A stretch of DNA of 64,000 bases from Martelella lutilitoris. Its GTDB lineage: Bacteria > Pseudomonadota > Alphaproteobacteria > Rhizobiales > Rhizobiaceae. This document shows, in pieces, positions 29,908-39,684 of this stretch; position 1 is the stretch's first letter; every line of letters begins with the position of its first letter. Location: contig NZ_CP066786.1 of assembly GCF_016598595.1 (NCBI RefSeq), positions 2,193,501 to 2,257,500 on the forward strand, in the 5' to 3' direction. A program made the translations under genes and the position numbers. Below the pieces are notes generated by a model. The model saw only the letters and a program-made list of their open reading frames with translations. It was not told the DNA's origin and searched no databases.

Positions 29908-30440
29908 CCCTGCAGCCCTTGCCCCTACTCGCCTGTCTTCTCATCCTTGCCGCCTGTGACGGCATGGACCACCAGCCGCGCTATGACGATTATGAGGAAA
30001 GCTCACTGTTTCCCGATGGCAAGGCGCTCCAGCATCCGCCGGAGGGCACGGTCTCGCGCAGCGCCCCGGCCGAGATCGCCGCGCGTCAGACCCGCCCGCC
30101 GATGGACCGCGCGCTGCTGGAGCGGGGGCAGGAGCGTTACGCGATCTTCTGCGTGCCGTGTCATGATCCCGCCGGCTACGGCAATGGCCGCATCCCCTCG
30201 CGCGGCTTTCCCGCCCCGCCGAGCTTCCATTCCGAGCGTCTGCGCAACGTCGATCCGCGCCATATCGTCGACGTCATCACCGATGGCTATGGCGTGATGT
30301 ATTCCTATGCCGGCCGCGTTCCGCCACGCGACCGCTGGGCGATCGCGGCCTATGTCAAGGCGCTGCAGCTCAGCCAGGACGCGCCGGAGCGGCTGCTATC
30401 GGAGGAAGACCGGCAAAAGCTTGCGGAGCCGCGGCCATGA
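29904..30440 (+). CDS. actE: Alternative complex III subunit E: monohaem cytochrome c lipoprotein
   Basis: A 178-residue protein with a lipoprotein signal (LLACLLILAACDGMD, lipobox Cys near residue 15), a single haem site CVPCHD near residues 80-85, and a Met ligand candidate in the segment YGVMYSYAGRVPPRDRW. It corresponds to ActE, which delivers electrons out of the complex, here probably straight into the caa3 oxidase encoded downstream. It starts within the actD stop (ATGA-type overlap). Confidence 0.92.
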   Translation: MTLQPLPLLACLLILAACDGMDHQPRYDDYEESSLFPDGKALQHPPEGTVSRSAPAEIAARQTRPPMDRALLERGQERYAIFCVPCHDPAGYGNGRIPSRGFPAPPSFHSERLRNVDPRHIVDVITDGYGVMYSYAGRVPPRDRWAIAAYVKALQLSQDAPERLLSEEDRQKLAEPRP

Positions 30441-31417
30441 CCCTTCGACCGACCGTCCCGTTGATCCGCCTGGTTGTCGGCCTGCTGCTGTTGGCGGTCG
30501 CCGGACTGCTGATCGTCGACCGGCCGGAACCGGGCCTCGCCGGCCTGCTCGCGGCCAGCGTTTTCGCGAGCGCCATCCCGATCGGCGCTGCCTTCCTGCT
30601 GCTCGTCATGGCGCTTACCGGCGGACGCTGGCAGCATGAACTCGCCGGGGCGACGGCGGGTCTCGTCCGGCTTGCGCCGATCTTCGTGGCCTTTCTGCCG
30701 CTGCTTCTGCTCTCGCCGACACTTTACGGCTGGCAGGGGATGGAGCGTGACACCACCTTCCGTGCTCTGTTTCTCAACGAGTGGTCCTACGCGCTTGTAA
30801 CGATCGGCTTCCTGCTGGCATTGCTGCTCGCGCCATGGTGCGCGGCGCGCTCCCGCGCCACAGCGGCCGTGGCCCTCATCCTGTTCGTCATCCTGCAGGG
30901 GCTGGCGGCAAGCCTGTGGCTGATGCCGCTTGCGCCGGGCTATTTTTCCTCCGGCCTCGCGCTCTATGTGCTGTCGCTCCAGGTCGGTATCGCATTCTGC
31001 CTGCTCGTGCTTTCAGCCCCTGCATCGCGCCTGCCGCTCTCCGGCACGCTGCTGCTCGTCGCCGTGCTGTTCTGGCTCTATTTCGCCTACATCCAGTATT
31101 TCGTGTCCTGGAACGTCAATTCCGCCGCCGGGCTCGAATGGTTCGCGCCGCGCAGCGCGGGGCTCTGGCGCTATGTCGAATACCTGCTGGCGGCAAGCGG
31201 CGCGTTGCCTGCAGCGCTCCTGCTCTTCCCCCCGATCCGCCAGTCGCGACGCTGGACGGTGGCGCTCGCCGCCATCCTCCTCGGCGGCAAGGCGATCGAA
31301 TGCCTCTGGCTTGCGCTTCCCGGCCGCGGCGGCCTTGCCGTGGCACTCCTTTCCGGCGCGGGCCTGATGCTCGCCGCAAGCGCCGGGTTTCGCCCGCCAC
31401 GGGAGGCCCGGTCATGA
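30437..31417 (+). CDS. actF: Alternative complex III subunit F: polytopic membrane protein
   Basis: A 326-residue hydrophobic protein with about ten membrane segments. It is placed as ActF (second quinone-binding membrane subunit) because of its position after actE and general topology; it is shorter than typical ActF of Rhodothermus (about 400 residues) and I see few unmistakable motifs (NEWSYALVTIGFLLALL near 114; YFAYIQYFVSWNVNS near 214-228). ATG overlaps the actE stop by 4 bases and its own stop overlaps the next start by 4. Confidence 0.82.
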   Translation: MTLRPTVPLIRLVVGLLLLAVAGLLIVDRPEPGLAGLLAASVFASAIPIGAAFLLLVMALTGGRWQHELAGATAGLVRLAPIFVAFLPLLLLSPTLYGWQGMERDTTFRALFLNEWSYALVTIGFLLALLLAPWCAARSRATAAVALILFVILQGLAASLWLMPLAPGYFSSGLALYVLSLQVGIAFCLLVLSAPASRLPLSGTLLLVAVLFWLYFAYIQYFVSWNVNSAAGLEWFAPRSAGLWRYVEYLLAASGALPAALLLFPPIRQSRRWTVALAAILLGGKAIECLWLALPGRGGLAVALLSGAGLMLAASAGFRPPREARS

Positions 31418-31782
31418 ACGAGAACAATAAAGGCGCCAAGTATGAACAGCGCGACGTCTCCGTCCGCATGGTCCTTTATGCCGGCGCCCTCCTCGTGGTC
31501 TTCGTGGCCGTGTCGCTGGCCTTCGTCGCTTTCCTCACCGGCCTTTTCAGCGTGCCGGATCGCGAACCGACGCCCGTCCGGACCGCCGAAAGGCCCGTCG
31601 CCGGCCCACGGCTGGAAGTCTATCCGAAGGCCGATCTTGACGCGCTGAACGCAAGCAACCGACGCCTTGTCGAAACCTACGGCCGCAGCGAGGACGGCCG
31701 CATCCGCATTCCCGCCGCTCGCGCCATCGACATCCTCGCCGACCGCGGCTGGCCGAACGATACCAATGGAGATGGCCGATGA
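31414..31782 (+). CDS. Small single-span membrane protein of the ACIII cluster, function unknown
   Basis: A 122-residue protein with an N-terminal cytoplasmic tail, one membrane helix (MVLYAGALLVVFVAVSLAFVAFLTGLF near residues 19-45) and a periplasmic part ending in ESxR-like RLVETYGRSEDGRIRIPAARAIDILADRGWP. It sits between actF and the sco gene with 4-base overlaps on both sides, so it belongs to the operon. I recognise no family. It might be an assembly factor or small subunit. The open frame seen further upstream is out-of-frame reading of actF. Confidence 0.85.
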   Translation: MNENNKGAKYEQRDVSVRMVLYAGALLVVFVAVSLAFVAFLTGLFSVPDREPTPVRTAERPVAGPRLEVYPKADLDALNASNRRLVETYGRSEDGRIRIPAARAIDILADRGWPNDTNGDGR

Positions 31783-32585
31783 CGAAGCTCCCGTTCCTGG
31801 CATTGCTCCTCGCGCTTCTCGCCGTTCCAGCACTCGCCGCCCGCGACGCCAATTTCGACCCGTTCGGGCTTGCGGGCATTGACGAGCGGCCGGACGCCGA
31901 GATCCCCCTCGATCTGCCCTTTCGGAACGCCGATGGCGAGACGGTGACGCTCGCCGAATTTGCTGACGGAAAGCCGATCGTGCTGGTCCCGGTTCTGCAC
32001 GACTGCCCGAACATCTGCGGGGTGACGCTTTCGGGCGTCATGCAGGCAATCCGGGCGCAGGAATTTGAGCCGGGCGAGGATTTCACCATGATCGCCTTCG
32101 GCATTGATCCGGCCGAAGGGCCGGAGGTTGCCCGTGCCGACCTCGCAGTGCTGCAAAAATCCTTCCCGGACATCGACATGAGCGGCATTCACGCGACGAC
32201 CGGCACGAAGGAAAACATCCGCGCGGTGACCGACGCACTCGGCTATCGCTATGCCTATGACGAGCGCATCAGCCAGTACGCCCATGTCGCCGCCACCGCC
32301 TTCCTGACCCGCGACGGCCATTTGAGCCGCTGGATCTATGGCCTGACGCCGCAGCCGACTGACATGAAGCTGGCGCTGACGGAGGCCGGCGAAGGCAGGA
32401 TCGGCGACTGGGGCGACCAGATCCTGCTGCTCTGCTACCACTATGACCCGGTCACCGGCCGCTATGGCTCGCTGGTGCAATCCATGCTGAGGATCGGCGG
32501 CGGGTTGACGGCGCTTGCCGGCGGCGGGCTGATCGCGGTGGCGCTTATGCGCGAACGCCGGAAGCGGAAGGAGGCGGCGGAATGA
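31779..32585 (+). CDS. SCO1/SenC family copper chaperone
   Basis: A 268-residue protein with an N-terminal signal (FLALLLALLAVPALA, residues 4-18), a thioredoxin-fold domain with the copper-binding CxxxC motif (VLHDCPNICGVTLSG near residues 73-87) and a C-terminal membrane helix (GGGLTALAGGGLIAVALM), which anchors it to the inner membrane. Sco proteins deliver copper to the CuA centre of subunit II, encoded immediately downstream with a 4-base overlap. The C-terminal rather than N-terminal anchor is a common variant in this cluster type. Confidence 0.92.
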   Translation: MTKLPFLALLLALLAVPALAARDANFDPFGLAGIDERPDAEIPLDLPFRNADGETVTLAEFADGKPIVLVPVLHDCPNICGVTLSGVMQAIRAQEFEPGEDFTMIAFGIDPAEGPEVARADLAVLQKSFPDIDMSGIHATTGTKENIRAVTDALGYRYAYDERISQYAHVAATAFLTRDGHLSRWIYGLTPQPTDMKLALTEAGEGRIGDWGDQILLLCYHYDPVTGRYGSLVQSMLRIGGGLTALAGGGLIAVALMRERRKRKEAAE

Positions 32586-33526
32586 GCGATTTCATCGCGC
32601 TCTGGCCAGAATCTGCCTCCGCCTATAGCGGCCGGATCGACCTTTTGATGTGGGTGTTCACCGCACTGGTCGTGGCGCTTTCGGCGCCGGTCTTCATCCT
32701 GATCGCCTATTATGCCTGGAAATACCGCGCCGGCCGCAAGGCGGACCGCAGCGACCGGGTCAACCGCAACACCCTGATCGAGATTTCCTGGGCGCTGATC
32801 CCCTTCATCCTGATCGTGGCGCTGTTCGTCTGGTCGACACGGATGTTCTTCACCGTCCATCAGCCGCCGCCGGATGCGATGGAGATCAACGTCGTCGCCA
32901 AACAGTGGATGTGGAAATTCGAGCATGCCGGCGGCCAGCGCGAGATCGACGAACTGCATGTGCCGGTCGGCGAGCCCGTCAGACTATCGATGGCCTCGCA
33001 GGATGTGATCCACAGCCTCTATATTCCGGCGCTCAGGCTGAAGCAGGATGTGGTTCCCGGCCGCTATACCTCGCTCTGGTTCGAGGCCGACAAGCCCGGC
33101 ATCTATGCACTCGCCTGCGCGGAATTCTGCGGGGCCGACCATTCGGAAATGACCGGCCGTTTCATCGTCATGGAAAAACCCGCCTTCGCCGCCTGGCTGG
33201 AGCAGTCCGGCACCGATGTTTCGCTGGCGGCGGAGGGTGAAAAACTCTTCCGCAGCAATGGCTGCAGCGGTTGCCACGGGCCCGCCGCCACCGTGAAAGC
33301 GCCCGATCTCGAAGGGCTTTACGGCAGCCCGGTTCCGCTTGCCGACGGCAGCATGGTGACGGCCGATGACCAGTATATCCGCGACAGCATCCTGCTGCCG
33401 CAGTCCGAGATCGCCGCCGGCTATCCGCCGATCATGCCGACATTCAAGAACGTGCTCAGCGAGGACGAGGTCATGAAGCTCGTCGCCTATATCAAGTCGC
33501 TCGCCACGACGGAGGACACGCCGTGA
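32582..33526 (+). CDS. coxB: Cytochrome c oxidase subunit II with fused cytochrome c (caa3 type)
   Basis: A 314-residue subunit II. Two membrane helices at the N-terminus are followed by the CuA domain, with the ligand motif [12 protein letters not shown] near residues 179-190 and an upstream His near VIHSLYIP. The C-terminal cytochrome c domain carries CSGCHG near residues 224-229 and a Met candidate in [11 protein letters not shown]. The fusion makes this a caa3-type oxidase able to take electrons directly. It overlaps sco and coxA by 4 bases each. Confidence 0.95.
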   Translation: MSDFIALWPESASAYSGRIDLLMWVFTALVVALSAPVFILIAYYAWKYRAGRKADRSDRVNRNTLIEISWALIPFILIVALFVWSTRMFFTVHQPPPDAMEINVVAKQWMWKFEHAGGQREIDELHVPVGEPVRLSMASQDVIHSLYIPALRLKQDVVPGRYTSLWFEADKPGIYALACAEFCGADHSEMTGRFIVMEKPAFAAWLEQSGTDVSLAAEGEKLFRSNGCSGCHGPAATVKAPDLEGLYGSPVPLADGSMVTADDQYIRDSILLPQSEIAAGYPPIMPTFKNVLSEDEVMKLVAYIKSLATTEDTP

Positions 33527-35127
33527 CCGAAAACCCGCCAAGCTATCTCGATGCCGGCCATACCATCCGCTCCTGGCTGCTGACCACCGATCACAAGCGC
33601 ATCGCCGTCCTTTACCTGATTTCGGTGACCTTCTTCTTCCTGGTCGGCGGGGCAGCCGCCGGGCTGGTGCGCGCCGACCTTCTGACGCCCGAAGGCGATC
33701 TGCTGACCAATGAGGGCTATAACCGCGCCTTCACGCTGCACGGCGTCATCATGGTCTGGTTCTTCCTGATCCCGTCCATCCCCAATGTCTTCGGCAATTT
33801 CCTGATCCCGCTGATGATCGGCGCGCGCGATCTCGCCTTTCCCCGGCTGAACCTCCTGAGCTGGTACATCTATATGCTGGGCGGCCTGTTCACGCTGATC
33901 GTGCTGCTTGTCGGCGGCGTCGATACCGGCTGGACCTTCTACACGCCGCTGTCATCGATGTTCTCGAACGGCCATGTCGTGCTGGTTGCCGCCGCCGTGT
34001 TCATCGTCGGCTTCTCGTCGATCCTGACCGGCCTCAACTTCATCGTCACCATCCACAAGCTGCGCGCGCCCGGCATGGGGTGGGGGCGGATGCCGCTCTT
34101 CGTCTGGTCGCACTACGCCACGTCGATCATCCTGGTGCTGGCAACCCCGGTGCTGTCGATCACGCTGGTGCTGATTGCAGCCGAGCGGCTGTTCGGCCTC
34201 GGCATCTTCGATCCGTCACTCGGCGGCGATCCCCTGCTGTTCCAGCATCTCTTCTGGTTTTACAGCCACCCGGCGGTCTACATCATGGTGCTGCCGGCGC
34301 TCGGCGTGATCAGCGAGCTCGTAGCCGCCGCCGCCCGCAAGCCGGTCTTCGGCTACAGCTTCGTCGCCGGCTCGTCGATCGCGATCGCGATCATCGGCTT
34401 CTTCGTCTGGGGCCACCACATGTTCGTCTCCGGTCAGTCGATGTATGCAAGCGCGGTGTTTTCGTTCCTCAGCCTCGCCGTCGCCGTCCCTTCCGGTATC
34501 AAGGTCTACAACTGGACGGCGACGCTCTACAAAGGCAATATCCTGCTCGATCCGCCCTTCCTGTTCGCCATGTCCTTCATCGGGCTCTTCGTCGTCGGCG
34601 GGCTGACGGGGCTGGCACTGGCGATGCTCTCCATCGACGTGCATGTCCACGACACCTATTTCGTGGTCGCCCACTTCCACTACATCATGGTCGGCGGCAC
34701 GATCTCGGCTTATTTCGGCGCGCTGCATTTCTGGTGGCCGAAGATGTTCGGGCGGATGTACCCGCTCACCTGGGGCCGGATCACCGCAGCCACGATCTTC
34801 TTCGGCTTCAACCTGACATTTTTTCCGCAGTTCATCCTCGGCTTTCTCGGCATGCCGCGGCGCTACCACGTCTATGCACCGGAGTTCCAGACGCTGCATG
34901 TCCTCTCGTCCGCAGGCTCGACCCTGCTCGGCTTCGCCTACCTGCTGCCCTTCGTCTATCTCGGCTATTCGCTCGTCGCCAGCAAGCGCGCGAGCGCCAA
35001 TCCCTGGGGCGCGACCGGGCTCGAATGGACGGTGCCATCACCGCCGCCGAAGCACAACTTCGTCGAGATACCGACCGTCACCGGCAGGCCCTACGATTAT
35101 CCGGTCGACAAGGAGGACAGCCGATGA
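33523..35127 (+). CDS. coxA: Cytochrome c oxidase subunit I, A2-type haem-copper oxidase
   Basis: A 534-residue subunit I with twelve membrane helices. The low-spin haem ligand region is [17 protein letters not shown] (His near 72), and the active-site helix is [12 protein letters not shown] with Tyr247-Ser248-His249 and Ala251 where A1-type oxidases have Glu. The YS pair replacing the glutamate defines the A2 subclass seen in Thermus and Rhodothermus caa3. GHHMFVSG carries the CuB His pair, and [17 protein letters not shown] the haem a3 and haem a ligands. The oxidase reduces oxygen to water with proton pumping. Confidence 0.95.
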   Translation: MTENPPSYLDAGHTIRSWLLTTDHKRIAVLYLISVTFFFLVGGAAAGLVRADLLTPEGDLLTNEGYNRAFTLHGVIMVWFFLIPSIPNVFGNFLIPLMIGARDLAFPRLNLLSWYIYMLGGLFTLIVLLVGGVDTGWTFYTPLSSMFSNGHVVLVAAAVFIVGFSSILTGLNFIVTIHKLRAPGMGWGRMPLFVWSHYATSIILVLATPVLSITLVLIAAERLFGLGIFDPSLGGDPLLFQHLFWFYSHPAVYIMVLPALGVISELVAAAARKPVFGYSFVAGSSIAIAIIGFFVWGHHMFVSGQSMYASAVFSFLSLAVAVPSGIKVYNWTATLYKGNILLDPPFLFAMSFIGLFVVGGLTGLALAMLSIDVHVHDTYFVVAHFHYIMVGGTISAYFGALHFWWPKMFGRMYPLTWGRITAATIFFGFNLTFFPQFILGFLGMPRRYHVYAPEFQTLHVLSSAGSTLLGFAYLLPFVYLGYSLVASKRASANPWGATGLEWTVPSPPPKHNFVEIPTVTGRPYDYPVDKEDSR

Positions 35128-35762
35128 CCGAGGATCTGCCGCGCCTGAAGGAGCCCTACAGCACGCGCGGGCAGCAGCGCGAGGCCGACATGCTCGGCGT
35201 CTACCTGTTTCTCGCAAGCGAGATCATGCTGTTCGGCGGCCTGTTCGCCGTGATCTTCGTTGCCCATTACCTGCACCCGGAAGAATTCATCGCCGCCTCG
35301 AAGAAGATGCATGTGGCGATCGGCGCCGCTAACACGATGATCCTGCTGACATCGAGCGCACTTGTGGCGATCGCGGTGAAGGCGGCGCGCGCCGGCCAAA
35401 CGAGGCCGGTCTCGCTCTGCCTTGCGCTTGCGGCCGTGCTCGGCGCCGCCTTCCTCGGCCTCAAGGCCTATGAATACTGGAGCGAGTATCAGGAGGGCCT
35501 GCTGCCCCTGCCCGGCGCCCGAACCGATTTCACTTCGCCCGGCGAGCATCTGTTCATGAACATCTACCTGATCGCAACTTCACTCCATGCCCTGCATCTG
35601 ACGATCGGCATCGTGGTGCTGAGCCTGTTCGCATGGCTCATCCATTCCCGACGCGTGAAGCTCCCGGCAGGCGCCACGGCCACCGAGACGGCGGCCACCT
35701 ACTGGCATCTGGTCGACATCATCTGGATCTTCCTGTTTCCCGTCCTCTATCTCGCGCGGTGA
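35124..35762 (+). CDS. coxC: Cytochrome c oxidase subunit III
   Basis: A 212-residue subunit III with five predicted membrane helices, the short form typical of caa3 oxidases. Marks are [22 protein letters not shown] near residues 23-44, and [21 protein letters not shown] (near 142-162) and [18 protein letters not shown] at the C-terminus. It overlaps coxA by 4 bases. It stabilises the active site and is required for assembly. Confidence 0.93.
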   Translation: MTEDLPRLKEPYSTRGQQREADMLGVYLFLASEIMLFGGLFAVIFVAHYLHPEEFIAASKKMHVAIGAANTMILLTSSALVAIAVKAARAGQTRPVSLCLALAAVLGAAFLGLKAYEYWSEYQEGLLPLPGARTDFTSPGEHLFMNIYLIATSLHALHLTIGIVVLSLFAWLIHSRRVKLPAGATATETAATYWHLVDIIWIFLFPVLYLAR

Positions 35763-35767
35763 TCGCT

Positions 35768-36040
35768 ATGCGCCAATATCTGCAGACATCCGTCATCTGG
35801 CTGTTTCTTGCCCTCCTGCTGGGCCTGACGGTGCTGGCAAGCCATGTGCTCACCGGCCCCGTCAGCCTGTTCACAGGCCTGTTCATTGCGGCGTTGAAGG
35901 CGGGACTGGTCCTCTGGTTCTTCATGGGCATGCGCCACGAGACGCCGATGATCCGCCTGTTCGGCACCGGCGCGCTGTTCTGGCTCGCAGCGCTGCTGCT
36001 GCTGACATTCGTGGATTATCTGTCGCGGGGCGCGGTGTGA
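35768..36040 (+). CDS. coxD: Cytochrome c oxidase subunit IV family protein
   Basis: A 90-residue protein with three membrane helices (VIWLFLALLLGLTVLASHV, FTGLFIAALKAGLVLWFFMGM, LFGTGALFWLAALLLLTFVDYL). The motif KAGLVLWFFMGMRHETP near 43-59 matches prokaryotic subunit IV (COX4_pro). It is the last gene of the act-sco-cox operon; the ATG at 35768 is used, and a GTG at 35759 is possible. Confidence 0.88.
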   Translation: MRQYLQTSVIWLFLALLLGLTVLASHVLTGPVSLFTGLFIAALKAGLVLWFFMGMRHETPMIRLFGTGALFWLAALLLLTFVDYLSRGAV

Positions 36041-36287
36041 GCGGAGAATGGAAGCATGAAACAGGGCGGATCGCTAACCGTCCACGGGATGAGCAGCATG
36101 ACCTTCTCGCATGCTGCCATTTACCGGTATCGCGCGATCAAGCCGTCGCCCAGCCTGTCTCCTTTGCCAGGGATCAAGGTGAAGATGTCGGCTTTTTTGC
36201 ACGATCACGATTGGCGCGATATGAATGGCCAATGGCCCTGACGAATCTCCGGCTCATCCATGAAGATCCACGACAGGAACCCGCACG
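36041..36287. other. Intergenic region between cox operon and hybrid kinase
   Basis: No convincing gene. Short open frames (for example 36056-36241) have no recognisable features. I see no GGAAC-type promoter before the kinase and no clear terminator after coxD. Confidence 0.4.
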
Positions 36288-39200
36288 ATGCCCACTCCAA
36301 ATTCCTTCCTGACAGTCGGTGTAAGCGCCTCGGCGCGGGACATCGGGTCCGTCGAGCGCTTGTTCCGGGGTCTGCCGCACGACCATGACATGGCGTTCGT
36401 GCTTCTGGTCCACCACGACGGAGACACCGAAGAGCTTGTCGAAACCCTGAGGAGCCTGACGTCGATGCCGGTGGTAACGGCGACGGACGGCCGGCGGCTG
36501 GAGAAGCGCAACGTCTATCTCGCCACGGAAGGCGCATCGCTTTCGATCCGTGACGGCGCCTTTTGCATGCTGACGTCCTCGGAAACATCCGCGCTTCGCC
36601 CCGCCGATGCACTGTTGAGCGCGATTGCCAGGGATAAGGGCGACCATGCCGCAGCGGTGATCCTCTCCGTCCCTGATGGGATGCTTGGCGCAAAGGCGAT
36701 CAAGGAACAAGGCGGCCTCACGCTGGCGCAGGCGAGCGATGCCTCTTCGTCAGAATCCGGTGAGTTCCGCAATACGCTCAGCGAAAGCGTGATCGACATC
36801 ACAGATGAAGCCGGGCACATGGGCCAGCGGCTCGCCGACTATGCTCGCGGGTTCGTTTTGCTTGCTGACCTGGAACGCGATGACGATCACGTTGACCGCA
36901 TCCTCGATGCCGCTCGCCTGTCGATCTGCTCGGTTCTGAAGGAGCATACCGGCCACGACTTTTCCGGCTACAAGACCAAGACCTTCCTGCGCCGGGTCCG
37001 CCGCCGCATGCAGTTGAAGAGTATCGAACGCATCGAGGACTATCTCGACCTGTTCGAGAAGGACGAGGAAGAGGTCGACGCCTTCTATCGCGACCTGCTG
37101 ATCAATGTGACAAGCTTCTTCCGCGATGCCAGAGCGTTCGAGACCCTCGCCAACGACATCCTGCCCCGCATCTTCAAGGACAAGCGGGCTGCCGACAGCG
37201 TCCGCATCTGGGTGCCCGGCTGCGCGACCGGCGAGGAGGTCTACTCGATCGCCATCCTGGTGCGGGAATATCTGAACGCGCATGAGGGGCCAAAGCCCCG
37301 CGTCCAGATCTTCGCGACAGACATCGACGAGGACGCGCTGACCGTGGCGCGGGCTGGCCGCTACCCGGACATCCTGCTGGAGGGCGTGTCCGCAGAGCGG
37401 CGGCGCCGGTTCTTCACCCGCGAAGGCACCGGCTATGTGGTCAAGAACGATATCCGCGAACTCTGCATCTTTTCCCCGCACAGCGTCATCCAGGACCCGC
37501 CCTATTCCCGCATGGAGCTTGTCTCCTGCCGCAACCTGCTGATCTATTTCGGCCCGGATCTTCAGAACCGGGTGATCCCGACCTTCCACTATGCGCTCAA
37601 GCCCACGGGCTATCTGTTCCTCGGCACATCCGAGAGCATCGGCCGCCATACCGATCTGTTCACGCCTGTCGACAAGCGCAACCGCATCTATCAGGCGAGC
37701 CCCTACGCCAACCCGACCAGCCATCTGCGCCATTTCTTCGGCGAAGGGCCTTCCGTGCCGCGCAATGCGGGCGGGCGCGGCGAAGGCCGCGGGTCGTCGG
37801 GCTTTGCGCTGACGACGAATGTCGAAAAACAGGTGCTCGAACACTTCTCGCCGCCACATGTCGTCACCGACAAGGATGGCGATATCGTCTACTATTCCGC
37901 CCGCACCGGGCAGTTTCTCGAAGCCCAGCAGGGCCTGCCCAACCGGCAATTGCTGGCGATGGCGAAATACGGTCTGCGGCTCGAGCTGAGGGCCGCCTTT
38001 GCCGAAGCGATGTCCCGCGGTGAGAGGGTGGTAAAGGAAAACATCGCATTCGAGCAGGCTGGCGAACGTCCACAACTCGTGCGCATCACCATCGACCCCC
38101 TGCGCCACGGCAAGGACGACGCCAATCCGCTTTATCTGGTGCTGTTCGAGACGACCGGCACGAGGCCCGAGCTTTCCGACCGTCAGGTGCCCTCGCCCGG
38201 CGCGGACGCAGTCGCGGGCCTTGAGCAAGAACTCCAGGAAACGCGCGAGCGCATGCACTCGACCATCGAGGAATACGAGACCGCGCTTGAGGAGCTCAAG
38301 TCCTCCTATGAAGAACTCATGTCGGTGAACGAGGAGGCGCAGTCGACGAACGAGGAGCTTGAAGCCTCCAAGGAGGAAATGCAGTCGCTCAACGAGGAAC
38401 TGGGCACCATCAACGCGGAGCTCAACAGCAAGATCGAGGAGCTCGGCCGGGTCCACAACGACCTGAAGCATCTGTTCGCCAGCACCGAAATCGCCACGAT
38501 CTTTCTCGACCGAAGTCTCGTCGTGCGCAATTTCACCCCGGCGGCGAGCGCCCACTTCAACCTCAGAAGCCATGACATCGGCCGGCCCCTCACCGAGCTC
38601 TCAAACACGCTTGACTATCCGGACCTGGCAGACGACCTCGCAACGGTTCTCGCGACGGAAACAGGGCTCGAAAAACACATCCGGCAGGATGGCGGCGCAC
38701 GGACCTTTCTGGCGCGTATCCTGCCTTACCGCACCGCCGGCGGAAAAACCGACGGCGCGGTGTTCACGCTCACCGACATCACCAATCTCAAGGAAGCGGA
38801 AGCGCATCAGAAGGTACTGATCTCCGAGCTCAATCACCGGGTCAAGAACATGCTGGCGGTGGTCTCCGCCGTGGCCGATCAGATGCTCGATTCCTCTTCC
38901 TCCGTCGAGCAATACCACAGCGCGCTCGTCGGCCGGCTCAATGCCATGTCGCGCGCCTATGTGCTCCTGTCGCGCGAACAATGGCGGCAGACTTCGATCC
39001 GGCAGATCCTGACGACCGGGCTGGAGCCCTTCAGCCTTCCCCGCATCACCCTTGACGGCCCGGAACTGAAGGTGGCACCCGAAAGCAGCCTGGCGCTCGG
39101 CATGGTGGTTCATGAACTGGCGACGAATGCCGCGAAATACGGCGCGCTCAGCACCAGCGGCGGCAAGGTGGAGGTCACCTGGCTCGTCAGCGACGGTCAT

Positions 39201-39392
39201 TTCCAGATGAACTGGCAGGAAAAATGCGAGGCTCCGATCGAGCCTCCCGAGAACCATGGCTTCGGCAGCACTCTGATCAAGGGCGAGATCTCCTATCGCC
39301 TGGGCGGAACGATCGAAACGGAATATACGCCCTCGGGGTTGACCGCCACAATCAGCGTGCCCTTCGACAAGCTGAATGCCGCCGAGGAATAG
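36288..39392 (+). CDS. CheB-CheR-PAS-HWE hybrid histidine kinase
   Basis: A 1034-residue cytoplasmic multidomain sensor. Residues 1-180: CheB methylesterase-like domain (GVSASARDIGSVERL, LLVHHDGD, PDGMLGAKAIKEQGGLTLAQ), with Ser, His and Asp positions kept but the glycines around Ser altered. About 205-470: CheR methyltransferase (FSGYKTKTFLRRVRRRM, VPGCATGEEVYSIA, SCRNLLIYF). About 510-610: PAS-like. About 640-735: coiled coil of EELxSxNEE repeats. About 735-840: PAS. 841-1034: HWE/HisKA_2 kinase with phospho-acceptor His850 in ELNHRVKN, N-box HELATNAAKYGALS and the WQE motif that defines HWE kinases. Family members couple unknown cues to response regulators; the regulator gene 290 bases downstream is its probable partner. 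Confidence 0.92.
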   Translation: MPTPNSFLTVGVSASARDIGSVERLFRGLPHDHDMAFVLLVHHDGDTEELVETLRSLTSMPVVTATDGRRLEKRNVYLATEGASLSIRDGAFCMLTSSETSALRPADALLSAIARDKGDHAAAVILSVPDGMLGAKAIKEQGGLTLAQASDASSSESGEFRNTLSESVIDITDEAGHMGQRLADYARGFVLLADLERDDDHVDRILDAARLSICSVLKEHTGHDFSGYKTKTFLRRVRRRMQLKSIERIEDYLDLFEKDEEEVDAFYRDLLINVTSFFRDARAFETLANDILPRIFKDKRAADSVRIWVPGCATGEEVYSIAILVREYLNAHEGPKPRVQIFATDIDEDALTVARAGRYPDILLEGVSAERRRRFFTREGTGYVVKNDIRELCIFSPHSVIQDPPYSRMELVSCRNLLIYFGPDLQNRVIPTFHYALKPTGYLFLGTSESIGRHTDLFTPVDKRNRIYQASPYANPTSHLRHFFGEGPSVPRNAGGRGEGRGSSGFALTTNVEKQVLEHFSPPHVVTDKDGDIVYYSARTGQFLEAQQGLPNRQLLAMAKYGLRLELRAAFAEAMSRGERVVKENIAFEQAGERPQLVRITIDPLRHGKDDANPLYLVLFETTGTRPELSDRQVPSPGADAVAGLEQELQETRERMHSTIEEYETALEELKSSYEELMSVNEEAQSTNEELEASKEEMQSLNEELGTINAELNSKIEELGRVHNDLKHLFASTEIATIFLDRSLVVRNFTPAASAHFNLRSHDIGRPLTELSNTLDYPDLADDLATVLATETGLEKHIRQDGGARTFLARILPYRTAGGKTDGAVFTLTDITNLKEAEAHQKVLISELNHRVKNMLAVVSAVADQMLDSSSSVEQYHSALVGRLNAMSRAYVLLSREQWRQTSIRQILTTGLEPFSLPRITLDGPELKVAPESSLALGMVVHELATNAAKYGALSTSGGKVEVTWLVSDGHFQMNWQEKCEAPIEPPENHGFGSTLIKGEISYRLGGTIETEYTPSGLTATISVPFDKLNAAEE

Positions 39393-39684
39393 GGCCTCCG
39401 TGCCGATTTCGCATGGAGGGGTATCATTCGGGGGATGATGAGCGTATGGTCCTCGCCAAGGTTGCAACGTCTATCCATGCCGGACAAGCACTTGCGAAAC
39501 CCGCGAGCATGCATCCAAGGGAACAGCAACCGTTCCCGCGCGTGCTGTTCAGGAAGCCGGCCACTCCATCGGGATACCTGCTTTTTAGGTAAGTTCAGTC
39601 GCGAATGCGTTTGGAACACCGACCGTCTTCGGCCGGTGATCCCTGCGTCGTGCATACTGAAATTCACCGAATAGGAGGCCTCAG
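39393..39684. other. Intergenic region between hybrid kinase and response regulator
   Basis: No gene supported. Two GGAAC words occur (39513, 39622) but neither has TT at the right distance. A good ribosome-binding site (AGGAGG) precedes the regulator gene at 39672. Promoter not identified. Confidence 0.4.

Noticed and set aside
34080..35762. Long frame starting inside coxA and leading into coxC
   Set aside because: Only the last 212 residues (from ATG 35124) are real; the earlier part is out-of-frame coxA.
36750..38573. 607-residue minus-strand open frame inside the hybrid kinase
   Set aside because: Antisense shadow of the CheB-CheR-HWE gene.
39510..39645. GGAAC words before the response regulator gene
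   Set aside because: Neither is followed by TT at 18-19 bases.
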